Source: Bradyrhizobium sp. CB82
Lineage (GTDB): Bacteria; Pseudomonadota; Alphaproteobacteria; Rhizobiales; Xanthobacteraceae
Direction of reading: 5' to 3'
Length of the DNA stretch: 64,000 bases
Assembly (NCBI RefSeq): GCF_029714405.1
Contig: NZ_CP121650.1
Span: 5,833,001 to 5,897,000 of the forward strand
This document shows positions 53,190-61,827 of the stretch, in pieces. The translations under genes were made by a program, and so were the position numbers. Below the pieces are notes generated by a model. That model ran no database searches. It saw only the letters and a program-made list of their open reading frames with translations, and was not told the DNA's origin. Numbering within the stretch: the stretch's first letter is position 1; each line of letters starts with the position of its first letter.

Positions 53190-53971
53190 CGGCGATCGCA
53201 AGCGATCACGCGGTCCGTGGATCGACGCTGACGCTCCGCGAAGTGAGCCATCGCTTCAATTTCGAAGGGCAGCCCCTGCCGGTATTGGACCGCATCAGCC
53301 TGCAGGTCGGCCGTGGCGAGTTCGTCGCTCTCCTGGGGCCGAGTGGGTGCGGAAAATCGACCTTGCTGCGGCTGGTCGCGGGGCTCGACACTCCGACAAC
53401 TGGCTCCCTGCTAACGGAGGGAAGGGAGATCGAAGCACCCGACCCGTCGCGCGTCGTCGTTTTTCAAGACCCCACGCTTTATCCATGGCGCACGGTGTGG
53501 AGCAACGTTGCGCTTGGTCTGGAAGCACGCGGCTTGCTACGCACCCATCGCGGACGTATTGAAGACGCGTTGCGCCTGGTGGGGCTCACAGGATTCGCCA
53601 ATGCCTATCCTCACCAGCTTTCCGGCGGCATGGCGCAGCGCGCGGCTCTGGCGCGTGCGCTTGTCAACGACCCGAAGCTGCTCATTCTCGACGAACCCTT
53701 GGGCCAGCTCGACTCGTTGACTCGCATCGCGATGCAGGCGGAACTTGTATCACTTTGGCAGCGCTCGAGCTTCACGGCGCTGCTGGTCACGCACGATGTC
53801 GAGGAGGCGCTCCTGCTCGCCGGCCGCGTCATCGTGCTGAGCGACCGACCTGCACGGATCAAGGCCGAAGTCATCAACAGCCAGCCTTATCCCCGCCACC
53901 GAGGCGATCCGCACTTCGTTGAGCTCCGTCGCGAGGTGTTCGAGCATCTCGGCCTCGATGAGGCATGGTAG
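53183..53971 (+). CDS. ABC transporter ATP-binding protein (SsuB/TauB type)
   Basis: 262 residues: Walker A GPSGCGKST, signature LSGGMAQRAALARALV, Walker B LLILDEPLGQLD and switch His in VTHDVEEALLLAGRVIVLSDRPARI. ATG 53183 overlaps the permease stop. Last gene of the three-gene importer. Confidence 0.92.
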   Translation: MVAAIASDHAVRGSTLTLREVSHRFNFEGQPLPVLDRISLQVGRGEFVALLGPSGCGKSTLLRLVAGLDTPTTGSLLTEGREIEAPDPSRVVVFQDPTLYPWRTVWSNVALGLEARGLLRTHRGRIEDALRLVGLTGFANAYPHQLSGGMAQRAALARALVNDPKLLILDEPLGQLDSLTRIAMQAELVSLWQRSSFTALLVTHDVEEALLLAGRVIVLSDRPARIKAEVINSQPYPRHRGDPHFVELRREVFEHLGLDEAW

Positions 53972-54337
53972 CCGTCAAAGGGAGCTCGCCGGAACAAATC
54001 TTCTCATACGCATCATGGAGCAGCCGCACGGCGTGCTCGCCGCGATTGCAACGCGATTGCCTCAGCGGCCTGGTAGCCACCCCGTCGATGTCTTGAGAAT
54101 TCGGAGAGCGCCTCGATGACCTCGGAATTCAACGCCCACAACGCTGCGATGACGACGCGAACCCATCCGCCGGCATAGGGCAGAGTTGCTGTCACTTGCA
54201 AAGCCTGAACCAACATCAGATCGATGAAGACAAACATTCATCGAGATTGCATTGAGGTTCGCTCATCTCGTCGCTCGATGCATCCCGCTGGACATTTTAC
54301 ATCTACTATGGAGGCAGCCCATTAAAGGAGGTAAGCC
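53972..54337. other. Intergenic region, one doubtful small frame
   Basis: About 366 bases without a firm gene. A leftward 74-residue frame (54237-54013) has a hydrophobic start MFVFIDLMLVQALQV and reads moderately protein-like, but lacks a ribosome site. The promoter and AAAGGAGG site of the 54338 gene lie at the right end. Confidence 0.4.
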
Positions 54338-54925
54338 ATGAACAAGCTCTATGCTCTCGCCTCGGTCGGGTTCTGCGTAGCTTCGGCAGCCCTGATCACA
54401 TCGGCATCGGCTCTTCCGACGGAGGAAGTACCGAAGACCGAACCAGAGTATATCGCCAAGGTGAAGACCGCCGCGCCGCCGTCGGTTGTGAACAACGCGA
54501 CGATCACCATGCCGCAGCCGGATGGGTCCTCTAAGACCGTCCAAACCGGATCGAACGGTTTCACGTGTTTTATCGACAAGTACGGAACGCCCGAATGCGA
54601 TGACCAGAACGCCATGGAATGGCGCAAAGCTCTGCAGGCCAATCAGGCCCCGCCGAATAAGATTGGCCTGATTTTCATGCTTGCCGGTGACACTGGCACG
54701 AGCAATCACGATTTCACCGAACGGCACACGCACCAGCATTGGGTCCAGACCGGGCCGCACGTGATGATCGTCGGCGGCGCAGCACACGAGATGCTCGGTC
54801 CCTATCCGCGCGATCTGGATGTCAAAGACGCGACGCAGCCCTTCGTCATGTTCCCCGGCAAGCCCAACGAGCACCTCATGATCCCGGTGCACTCGCAAGA
54901 GCTCACCACAGGCAGCGCGCGGTGA
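54338..54925 (+). CDS. Secreted hypothetical protein (195 residues)
   Basis: ATG 54338 behind a strong AAAGGAGG. Signal peptide MNKLYALASVGFCVASAALITSASA. The mature part has NNATITMPQPDGSSKTVQTGSNGFTCFI with one Cys and ECDDQNAMEW with another, then TSNHDFTERHTHQHWVQTGPHVMIVG, rich in His, and MLGPYPRDLDV. The His cluster may bind metal. I recognise a type common in environmental proteobacteria but no functional name. Confidence 0.82.
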   Translation: MNKLYALASVGFCVASAALITSASALPTEEVPKTEPEYIAKVKTAAPPSVVNNATITMPQPDGSSKTVQTGSNGFTCFIDKYGTPECDDQNAMEWRKALQANQAPPNKIGLIFMLAGDTGTSNHDFTERHTHQHWVQTGPHVMIVGGAAHEMLGPYPRDLDVKDATQPFVMFPGKPNEHLMIPVHSQELTTGSAR

Positions 54926-54940
54926 CGTGAGTGAACGCCG

Positions 54941-55025
54941 CCATTCCGCCTGAGGCCTGCCATCCCGGCTGGCAGGAGAACCTGCCAAGACGCGTCGAGC
55001 CCGAGATCAACCAGTCGCGCGTCGT
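54941..55025 (+). pseudogene. Duplicate fragment of the 3' end of an SRPBCC gene
   Basis: This stretch closely matches 57892-57983, the end of the intact SRPBCC gene and the bases after it: CATTCCGCC-GAGGC, GGCTGGCAGGAG, GTCGAGCCCGAGATCAA and CGCGTCG are shared, with substitutions and a small deletion. It is on the same strand, and the two copies flank the hpaB/flavin reductase block. It encodes nothing complete. Confidence 0.75.
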
Positions 55026-55071
55026 GCGGGTTCCCGCGTAAGGCGCGGCCTTTTCGTGAAGGCGGCGAACC

Positions 55072-55554
55072 TCAAGAGCGCTGAAGGCTTCCGTAGCTGC
55101 CCTTGTGAAAGACGAGCGGGCTGCACGCCGACTCCTCGCCCGACAGCACCTCGCCGAGGATGACGTCGGGTCCCCTCCCTTGTGGTGGCGATGCGGCAGC
55201 AGAGCCGGGTTGCGGCGCCCTGCAGCAGCGGCAGCCCGTCGGCGCTGAATGCCAGGGCCAGATCTTCGAACCGGCTCTTCAACTGCCCTGTGAAGCGATG
55301 GGACAGGTCCGATTGATGCTGGCCCGGAATATTCACCGAGAACAGGCCGCGCTGGCGGATCGCCATTCCAGTCGAACTGCCCTCGTTCGTGCAGAACAGC
55401 AGCATGCAGGGATCGCGCGACACCGACGTCAGCGAATTGATCGTCGCGCCGAACAGCTCGCCGACCATTCGGTCGCGATGACGGCGACGCCGGTCGGGAA
55501 CGTAGACATCACCGACCGGAAGCGTCTGGAATCGATGGCGGTGCCGCTCAACAT
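55072..55554 (-). pseudogene. Decayed flavin reductase (HpaC-like) with two frameshifts
   Basis: Leftwards from ATG 55554: MLSGTAIDSRRFRSVMSTFP then TGVAVIATE in one frame; ELFGATINSLTSVSRDPCML through FSADGLPLLQGAATRLCCRI in a second; VILGEVLSGEESACSPLVFH and KGSYGSLQ to TGA (55072) back in another. Together these make a full FMN-dependent flavin reductase. Breaks are near 55470 and 55170. It begins 5 bases after the hpaB stop, so it was the reductase partner supplying FADH2. The neighbouring hydroxylase is intact and would need another reductase. Confidence 0.85.
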
Positions 55555-55559
55555 CGATC

Positions 55560-57155
55560 TCACTTACGCAGCATGTGATAGCTGAGCTCGCCGGGATCGG
55601 TGAGATCGGGCACCTTCCAACCGTCGAGGTCGTACTCGGCCATGCAGTCCTCGGCAAAGCCCTTGAAGCGGTCGGCATTGCCGGACGCCAGTGCCCCCCA
55701 ATAGTTGAACAGCCGGATCTGCTCGGTGGCGCCGCCATAGTTGATCTCATAAAGTTCGTGGCGACCGCCAAACTCCGTGCCAAGGGTGTCCCACAACAGT
55801 TTCATCAGCTTGACGCGCTCTTCGGCCTTGTAGCCGTTGGAGCCGCGCATGTACTGATCGATGTAGGGCCTGATCTCGGGGTTCTTGAAGTCACGGGCGT
55901 GACTGTTGAGATAGATCAGGCCGGAGGCAACGATCTGCTCGATCAGATACTTGATCTTGGTATAGGCAATGGTCGAGAGCACTTGGTAGGCGTTACCGGG
56001 ATCAGCGTTGGGCTGGATGTAGTCGCCGATCCAAGGCTTGGGATCGCGCACCATGGCGTCGCTCAGCCCCCAAAACAGATTGCGCCAGGCGATGATCTCG
56101 CCGATGTTCACCTGCACGCCGCGAAAATCCTTGCTGCCCATGGCCTCTACGGCTTTGAGCAGCAGGCCGGTGATGAAGTCGAGTTTCACGGCGAGGCGCG
56201 TGCAGCCGTGCACGACAAAACGCGACAAAAACCCGGTGCGCGGGAAGAAGTTGTTGGCCTTTTCGATGTCGGCGTAGACGAAGACGTTCTCCCAGGGGAC
56301 GAGCACCTTGTCGAGGATGAACACAGCGTCGTTCTCGTCGATGCGGCTTGACAGCGGGTAATCGAACGGACTGCCCATGACGGTCGATGTCATCTCGTAC
56401 GAAGTGCGGCAAAGAAACTTCACGCCCTTCGCGTTGGTCGGGAGTATGAAGACAACGGCGAATTTCCTGTCCTGCAGCGGCAGCTGGCCGTGGTGCGCCA
56501 CGAACGTGTAGTTGGTAAGCACAGATCCGGTCGCGACCACCTTGGCGCCGGACACGATGATGCCCGCATCGGTTTCCGTTTCAACGTGAACGCAGACGTC
56601 GCCGACCTCATTGGCCGGACGGCCGCGATCGATCGGCGGATGGATGATGGCGTGATTGACGAACGGCACGCGCTCCTGGCTGAACTTGTACCAGCGCTTG
56701 GCATTGTCCTGATACGGCTCGTAGAAGTCGGCATTGGCACCGAGCGTGGCGAGGAACGCCGCCTTGTAGTCCGGCGCGCGTCCCATCCAGCCATAGGTGA
56801 TCTTCGCCCATTCGGCGATGGCGCTGCGGCCGGCGATCAGATCGTCCAGGGTTTTTGGCGCCTTGAAGAAGGCGTGCGTCATGCCGCCATTGCCGGTATC
56901 GGTCGGCACAAGGAGCTTGTCCTTGCGCTTGTCGTCGTGGAGCGCGTCGTAGAGCCGGGCGGTCATGCGCGCGGTATTGCGGAAGGCCGGGTGCTCGGTG
57001 ACGTCCTTCACCCGCTCGCCATAGATGTAGACGGCGCGATCATCGCGCAGCGAGTCCAGATATTCCGCGCCCGTTTGCGGACGCGTGACTTTAACGTTGC
57101 CGGTGTGCTCCGGCGGGATAGTCACCGCTGCGTTGCCCTGCGCCTTGTTTGCCAT
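55560..57155 (-). CDS. hpaB: 4-hydroxyphenylacetate 3-monooxygenase oxygenase component
   Basis: 531 residues, HpaB/PvcC family FADH2-dependent hydroxylase of phenols. N-terminal [33 protein letters not shown] is diagnostic, followed by [13 protein letters not shown], the flavin/substrate region [38 protein letters not shown] and [17 protein letters not shown] precedes ATG 57155. It hydroxylates 4-hydroxyphenylacetate or a similar phenol at the ortho position. The reductase next to it is broken. A palindromic site lies just upstream. Confidence 0.93.
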   Translation of the reverse strand: MANKAQGNAAVTIPPEHTGNVKVTRPQTGAEYLDSLRDDRAVYIYGERVKDVTEHPAFRNTARMTARLYDALHDDKRKDKLLVPTDTGNGGMTHAFFKAPKTLDDLIAGRSAIAEWAKITYGWMGRAPDYKAAFLATLGANADFYEPYQDNAKRWYKFSQERVPFVNHAIIHPPIDRGRPANEVGDVCVHVETETDAGIIVSGAKVVATGSVLTNYTFVAHHGQLPLQDRKFAVVFILPTNAKGVKFLCRTSYEMTSTVMGSPFDYPLSSRIDENDAVFILDKVLVPWENVFVYADIEKANNFFPRTGFLSRFVVHGCTRLAVKLDFITGLLLKAVEAMGSKDFRGVQVNIGEIIAWRNLFWGLSDAMVRDPKPWIGDYIQPNADPGNAYQVLSTIAYTKIKYLIEQIVASGLIYLNSHARDFKNPEIRPYIDQYMRGSNGYKAEERVKLMKLLWDTLGTEFGGRHELYEINYGGATEQIRLFNYWGALASGNADRFKGFAEDCMAEYDLDGWKVPDLTDPGELSYHMLRK

Positions 57156-57170
57156 GCTCCCTCCGGATAT

Positions 57171-57185
57171 GTTCGATAATCGAAC
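57171..57185. promoter_or_regulatory. 15-bp palindromic operator before hpaB
   Basis: GTTCGATAATCGAAC, perfect 7-base arms about a central A, ends 16 bases upstream of the hpaB start, between ribosome site and promoter. It resembles the TTCGAT-ATCGAA type sites of IclR regulators of aromatic pathways (PobR/PcaU-like); assignment is from memory. No IclR gene is adjacent. Confidence 0.6.
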
Positions 57186-57339
57186 GCCTGTCCGTATTCC
57201 GAACTTGACCTGACGATACGGCTGTGCCGGCCGGTTGGCAAATCCGTCGGCGGCCTGTTTCCCAACGACGGCGACGGCAACGCCTGGGACGGGTTACCGG
57301 CAAATCCTCCGAACGGTAGCTTACCTTTTTCGGAAGAAG

Positions 57340-57358
57340 TGCAAGCGTTGCGCTTGCA
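57340..57358. promoter_or_regulatory. 19-bp palindrome in the hpaB/SRPBCC divergent region
   Basis: TGCAAGCGTTGCGCTTGCA: perfect 8-base arms around TTG. It lies 193 bases upstream of the SRPBCC gene and 185 bases from hpaB. The size and symmetry fit a TetR or MarR type dimer site. Regulator unknown. Confidence 0.5.
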
Positions 57359-57532
57359 TCGCGTCCAGGCGAAGCCGTGCGCGTTCAAAGCGGACGAGGA
57401 ACGCAGTCGGGGATGACAGCCCAGCAAAAAATCCGCGACGCCATGTCGGGCCGGCCACGTCTCGTTCGTCCTCGGGGCATGAATGGGCTACGGACGTCCG
57501 TTCGGACCCATCGATTCATGAGGATGACAATT

Positions 57533-57976
57533 ATGCCTAGCACCGTACGTCTGCACCGCATCTTGGCGACCAGCCCCGCGAAAGTCTATCGCGCCTTCCT
57601 CGAGGCGGATGCGCTGGCGAAATGGCTTCCGCCCAATGGCTTTGCCTGCACCGTGCATCATTTGGAGCCGAAGGTCGGAGGCACATTCAGAATGTCCTTC
57701 CGGAACTTCACGACCGGCAACAGCCACGCGTTCGGCGGTGAATATGTCGAGCTCGTTCCGGGCGAACGCCTTCGCTACACCGACACGTTCGACGATCCCA
57801 ACCTGCCGGGCGAGATCCAGGTGACCGTGGTCCTGAAGAAAGTATCCGTCGGCACCGAGCTGGATATCACGCAGGCCGGCATACCGGACGTCATTCCGCC
57901 CGAGGCGTGCTATCTCGGCTGGCAGGAGTCGCTGCGGAACCTGGCGAGGCTCGTCGAGCCCGAGATCAATCAGTAG
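57533..57976 (+). CDS. SRPBCC/AHSA1 family protein
   Basis: 147 residues from ATG 57533 (GAGG nine bases upstream); ATGs at 57518 and 57524 are alternatives. Activator-of-Hsp90-like helix-grip fold: VRLHRILATSPAKVYRAFLEADALAKWLPPNGFACTV, GGTFRMSFRNFTTG, GGEYVELVPGERLRYTDTFDDP and the end GWQESLRNLARLVEPEI. It binds a small hydrophobic ligand in related proteins. A strong terminator follows. Its 3' end is duplicated at 54941. Confidence 0.9.
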   Translation: MPSTVRLHRILATSPAKVYRAFLEADALAKWLPPNGFACTVHHLEPKVGGTFRMSFRNFTTGNSHAFGGEYVELVPGERLRYTDTFDDPNLPGEIQVTVVLKKVSVGTELDITQAGIPDVIPPEACYLGWQESLRNLARLVEPEINQ

Positions 57977-58063
57977 CGCGTCGCCGAAGCGTTTTGCGGC
58001 GAGCGGCTCGACGCGTCGCGCAGGCAGGCCGCGGAGTGAGCCGAACCGTTTCGACGTCAGACG

Positions 58064-58092
58064 AAAGGGCCGCCCATTGAGGCGGCCCTTTT
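58064..58092 (+). terminator. Rho-independent terminator after the SRPBCC gene
   Basis: AAAGGGCCGCC pairs perfectly with GGCGGCCCTTT around CATTGA and is followed by TTGGT. The stem is nearly the same as at 46742. Confidence 0.85.
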
Positions 58093-58287
58093 GGTAAGAA
58101 ACGCATCCGAAGAAGGTGCGCTCCCTGGCGACCAATGGGCGACATGGAAGGTGGACCGCTTCATCACAACTGGGGCATGCCTGCCGACGCAAGCCGCCGA
58201 ACATTCGCTGGTGATGAGCCAATGCGAGTCATTCGTCCGGGCGAGCGGGCACACACCAGCTAGCGGTGCCCCCGCGCGGAACGCCGA

Positions 58288-58689
58288 TCACCTGGTACCG
58301 TGGATGAATGCTTGCATCTCCTCCAGCGTAAGCTTGCCGTCTTTATTGGTATCCATTGCCTTGAAGATCCGTTCGTGAGCTGCCTGAAACTCCTGCAGTG
58401 AGATGGTCCCATCGCCGTCGGCGTCCATCAGTGCGAACATCATGCGCATCATGAAAGGTGGTCCCATCGCGCCTCCACCCACCATGCCGCGCCCCATGAC
58501 ATGTCCCATCATGCCGCCGCCCATCATGCCTCCGTGCCCCATCGTGCCCGCGCCTTCCTGTCCCATGGAATGCGATTGCATCTGTTGCTGATCTGGTTGG
58601 GGTGTCATCTGGGTCTGTGCGAAGGCGCCGACAGTGCCGTACGCCAGAATGAGGGCAGATGTCGTGAGTCCCAGAATGCGACTGTACAT
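58288..58689 (-). CDS. Secreted EF-hand protein
   Basis: 133 residues from ATG 58689 (GGAGA upstream). Signal peptide ends AFAQ. A Gln/Met/Gly-rich middle (GGMMGGGMMGHVMGRGMVGG) could bind copper or be flexible. Two intact calcium-binding EF-hands follow: DADGDGTISLQE and DTNKDGKLTLEE. A periplasmic or extracellular Ca2+ binder; biological role unknown. Confidence 0.88.
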   Translation of the reverse strand: MYSRILGLTTSALILAYGTVGAFAQTQMTPQPDQQQMQSHSMGQEGAGTMGHGGMMGGGMMGHVMGRGMVGGGAMGPPFMMRMMFALMDADGDGTISLQEFQAAHERIFKAMDTNKDGKLTLEEMQAFIHGTR

Positions 58690-58913
58690 TTGAAATCTCC
58701 TGCAATGGGATTGTTCATTCGTGGCGCGGTCGTATCGACAGCGCGCCCAAGTAGAAGCCGACGATATGAGTTTCCGAGCGTTGTGCCTTTCATTCCTTGC
58801 TGTGTGTGCGTTGGTTGGCGTCGCGCATGCGACAGGAGACCTTGCCTTGAGGCTGACTGATCGCCGGAACCAGGGCCAAGACGATTCACGATGGTCGGCC
58901 GGTCGGTCAACGA

Positions 58914-59048
58914 TTAGCGCACCGCAATGACGTTGGCTCTCAATGCGGATACGTCGTTGCGGATGCCGGTCTGAATCATCCAGTCCGCCGCCACGGACAG
59001 CAAGATCAATGACGTGACAATCAATATGGTGCTGACTTTTTCCAGCAT
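58914..59048 (-). CDS. Tiny single-span membrane protein (44 residues)
   Basis: From ATG 59048: MLEKVSTILIVTSLILLSVA forms one membrane span, then ADWMIQTGIRNDVSALRANV. GGAG lies 10-13 bases upstream. It starts 12 bases after the stop of the next small gene, as in an operon. Not recognised. Confidence 0.55.
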   Translation of the reverse strand: MLEKVSTILIVTSLILLSVAADWMIQTGIRNDVSALRANVIAVR

Positions 59049-59060
59049 AGGCCGAACTCC

Positions 59061-59252
59061 TCACTTCGGAGGCCGCAACCCGCGCGAAGCCGCCCATTCA
59101 TCCAAACGAGCTGCGACGTCGGCCTGACGCGCCTTTCGCAATAGGTTCTCCTGTTCGATGCCCGGCAGCAGCCCTGAGGCCTTTTCCCGCATGTCTTTCG
59201 CGAATGCGGCCAGGCGTTCCTTGAAGCGCTTCAAACGGTCCCGCTTGAACAT
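59061..59252 (-). CDS. Small basic helical protein (63 residues)
   Basis: From ATG 59252 behind GAGGAG. FKRDRLKRFKERLAAFAKDMREKASGLL is strongly amphipathic and basic, followed by NLLRKARQADVAARLDEW. Cytosolic; no family recognised. Cotranscribed with the 44-residue membrane protein, which may be its anchor. Confidence 0.6.
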   Translation of the reverse strand: MFKRDRLKRFKERLAAFAKDMREKASGLLPGIEQENLLRKARQADVAARLDEWAASRGLRPPK

Positions 59253-59362
59253 GGCGTTGCTCCTCTTCGTTGGAGGCACCAAGAACAACGCGGCGATATT
59301 CGTTAAACGTTCGAGCCGGACGGCGGTTTCTCGGAACCGTCGCTGGCGTGCATGAGCGGAAC

Positions 59363-59491
59363 CCTAAAGCGCGACGAGATTCGGATGAATCATCATCGCG
59401 CTTTAGGTTGTTGTTTGCGCATGATCTCCGCGCAAAAGCGTTCCGTGTTTGTCGCGAGGGAAAACCGCTTCGCACTTTTCCGGATCATGCC
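59363..59491. repeat. Dispersed Bradyrhizobium-type repeat with long inverted ends
   Basis: CCTAAAGCGCGA (59363) faces TCGCGCTTTAGG (59397-59408) with GATTCGGATGAATC between, followed by GTTGTTTGCGCATGATC and CGCTTCGCACTTTTCCGGATC. I recognise this composite as a common intergenic repeat in that genus. It ends at the stop of the Hsp70-like gene and may act as its terminator. Confidence 0.75.
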
Positions 59492-60796
59492 TTAGGCGGC
59501 GGCCCAACGGTCGGGGTCGGGACTGTGTCCGATCAAAGCGAGGCCGTAGGCGATCGACTCGAACTGGTCCCCCGACATCAGCCGTTCGTTGCCGAACCGC
59601 TCGGCGAACAGCCGCCGCACGGCGGGCACGAAGGAGGTCCCGCCGGTCAAGAACACCTTTTCCACCTCGCGCGCGGTGATGCCGGCCTCGCCCAGCACCT
59701 TGTCGATGGTGGCTCCTAACCGGGCGATATCGTCGGCAATCCAGGCCTCGAAGTTTTTCCGTGTGATGGTCGAGCCAATGTCGACGCCGCCGCCATTGAA
59801 GCGGAAGTCCACCTGATCCTGGCCCGACAGCGCGACCTTGGCGTCGGACACCGCACGGTACAGCGAAAATCCGAGGTCGAGCTCGACGATGGTGATGAAA
59901 TCCTGAAGCGGCGCCGGCTCCAGCGCGGTGCGCGAAAGCTCCCGCAGCTCGCGCAACTCGCCGCTGCTCTTCATCATCGCGAGCTGATGCCAGCGCGCGA
60001 GATTGGTGTAGTAGCTGTTCGGGATCGGGAGCACCTTGTCGAACGAGCGGAAGCTGGAGCCTTTGCCCAGCCGCGGCGAGACGACGTGATCAACGATGCG
60101 GTAATCGAACGTGTCGCCCGCGATGCCTATGCCGGCATGGCCGAGCGGCTCAGCACGCAAGCTGCCGCCCGCGCGCGAAAAACGCATCACGGAGAAATCG
60201 CTGGTGCCGCCGCCGAAATCCGCAACCAGTACGGTGGCATCGCGCTCGAGCCGGCGGGCGAAGGAGAACGCTGCTCCCACGGGCTCGTAGACATAGCGCG
60301 CGTGGCCAGCGCCCAGGCGTTCGAACGCGGCGCGATAGCGCTGCATCGCCAGCGCTTCGTCGGGATTGCCACCTGCAAAGCGCACGGGGCGGCCGACCGT
60401 GATGTTGGCCGTCTCGAAGCCGAACCTGTCTCCGCCATGGCGCGTCAGTGTCCGCAGGAACGCCGCCAAAATATCCTCGAAGCGGTAGCGCTGACGGAAC
60501 ACCTGGGTGGAATTGAAGCTGCTGCTGGCTGCGAAGGTCTTGAACGACTGGAGGAAGCGGTAGATGTGGCGTCCTTCGAGAAACTGCTCGATCGCCCACG
60601 GGCCACCTTCAGCCTGAGCTCCGCTGCCCGGCCGGTCCTCCCAGAAGCACAGCGCCGACACGAAGACGCTGTGGCGTTGTCCGCCATGATCGAAGCGGAT
60701 GGCCTCGACCCGGCGGTCGTCCGACGCGAGCGCGACGACCGTATTGCTTGTCCCAAAATCGATGCCGATCGAGACGGCGGGCGAGGCGCTCGACAT
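59492..60796 (-). CDS. Hsp70-family protein (YegD-like)
   Basis: 434 residues from ATG 60796. Actin/Hsp70-type ATPase: phosphate-1 VSIGIDFGTSNTVVALA, VLVADFGGGTSDFSVMRF, and adenosine motif KVFLTGGTSFVPAVRRLF. The Hsp70 substrate-binding domain is absent, as in E. coli YegD. Probable chaperone-related ATPase of unknown client. Confidence 0.9.
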   Translation of the reverse strand: MSSASPAVSIGIDFGTSNTVVALASDDRRVEAIRFDHGGQRHSVFVSALCFWEDRPGSGAQAEGGPWAIEQFLEGRHIYRFLQSFKTFAASSSFNSTQVFRQRYRFEDILAAFLRTLTRHGGDRFGFETANITVGRPVRFAGGNPDEALAMQRYRAAFERLGAGHARYVYEPVGAAFSFARRLERDATVLVADFGGGTSDFSVMRFSRAGGSLRAEPLGHAGIGIAGDTFDYRIVDHVVSPRLGKGSSFRSFDKVLPIPNSYYTNLARWHQLAMMKSSGELRELRELSRTALEPAPLQDFITIVELDLGFSLYRAVSDAKVALSGQDQVDFRFNGGGVDIGSTITRKNFEAWIADDIARLGATIDKVLGEAGITAREVEKVFLTGGTSFVPAVRRLFAERFGNERLMSGDQFESIAYGLALIGHSPDPDRWAAA

Positions 60797-60982
60797 GAAC
60801 CACTCTGACAGATGATCGGAAGGGGACAGACCACTAGCGGCTTTGCATGGCCCTGACAAGACCCCGGGTCCATCGTGGCCCGGTCGGAATTCGCACCCAT
60901 GGCGGCGCCGCGGCGCTAAGAGTTTTGAGTGACATGGTGACCTCGTGAAATCAGCGAAAGGCAAACGGCAGCACCGAGACGA

Positions 60983-61696
60983 TCAGCGACAATCCGCGAA
61001 CAGCAGCAGCACCAGCACCGTCTTGCGGAATGTCTCGTCGTTGATTTTTCCAAACAGCCTGAAGCCCGACCAAAGGCCGGCGACCAGGAACGGCACGCCC
61101 AGCGCGTACAGCACCAGCGTATCCCTGGTGATGGTGCCGGCGGCGGCCTGAGACAGCGAGATGACCACGAAGGCCACGAACAGCACCGGCTGAAACACGG
61201 CGCGCTGCACGTCCTTGGGCCAACCGCGCCATTGGCAGGAGATCGTCGAGATGATGCCGCCGAGCCCGGTCAGGCCGCCGAGCAGGCCGTTGGAGATGCC
61301 GATCGCGATGTCGGCCCCGGTGCCGATCTTCATCGGAGCGAACACGGGCCGGGTCAGCCCGTAGATCGCATAGAGCATCAGCAAAATGCCGACGCCGAAG
61401 CGCAGGTGGGCCGGGTTGAGATAGGCGAGAATGCTGACGCCGATCGGGATGCCGATGACGGTGCCGAGCGCGAGCGGCCAGGCTTTCTGCAGGTCGAGCA
61501 CATGCCGCAGCTTGAAGATTCCGTAGCCCTGCGTGAGCAGGCCATAGCCTGCGATCAGCGTGGCGGTCTGCATCGGCGTGATGATGTGCAGCCACACGCC
61601 GGATACGACGAGCCCCATGGCGAAGCCGGAGAAACCACTGACGAAGCCGCCGAGGAGCGCGGCAAGCGCAAACAGCGCGAAGACAAATCCATCCAT
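60983..61696 (-). CDS. TauE/SafE-family sulfite/sulfonate exporter, 3' end frameshifted
   Basis: 237 residues from ATG 61696 (GGGGGAG upstream), about seven hydrophobic segments, with GGFVSGFSGFAMGLVVSGVW and SNGLLGGLTGLGGIISTISC as the two TauE repeats. It ends abruptly at FADCR. With one G added in GCGGATTG the frame would read FAGLSLIVSVLPFAFR and stop at 60951, matching the usual family end, so about ten residues may be lost by a 1-base deletion. Function probably kept. Confidence 0.85.
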   Translation of the reverse strand: MDGFVFALFALAALLGGFVSGFSGFAMGLVVSGVWLHIITPMQTATLIAGYGLLTQGYGIFKLRHVLDLQKAWPLALGTVIGIPIGVSILAYLNPAHLRFGVGILLMLYAIYGLTRPVFAPMKIGTGADIAIGISNGLLGGLTGLGGIISTISCQWRGWPKDVQRAVFQPVLFVAFVVISLSQAAAGTITRDTLVLYALGVPFLVAGLWSGFRLFGKINDETFRKTVLVLLLFADCR

Positions 61697-61827
61697 AGGG
61701 TCACTCCCCCCGAACGAGGGTTGCGAGCACTTGGATGGAGGTCCATCTGATGGGGAGGCCAGCATGTCCCCGAGGTCGTCAAGCTATTGCGGCAGATGCC
61801 ATGCCGAACTCCCGGCTGTCTGCTTCT

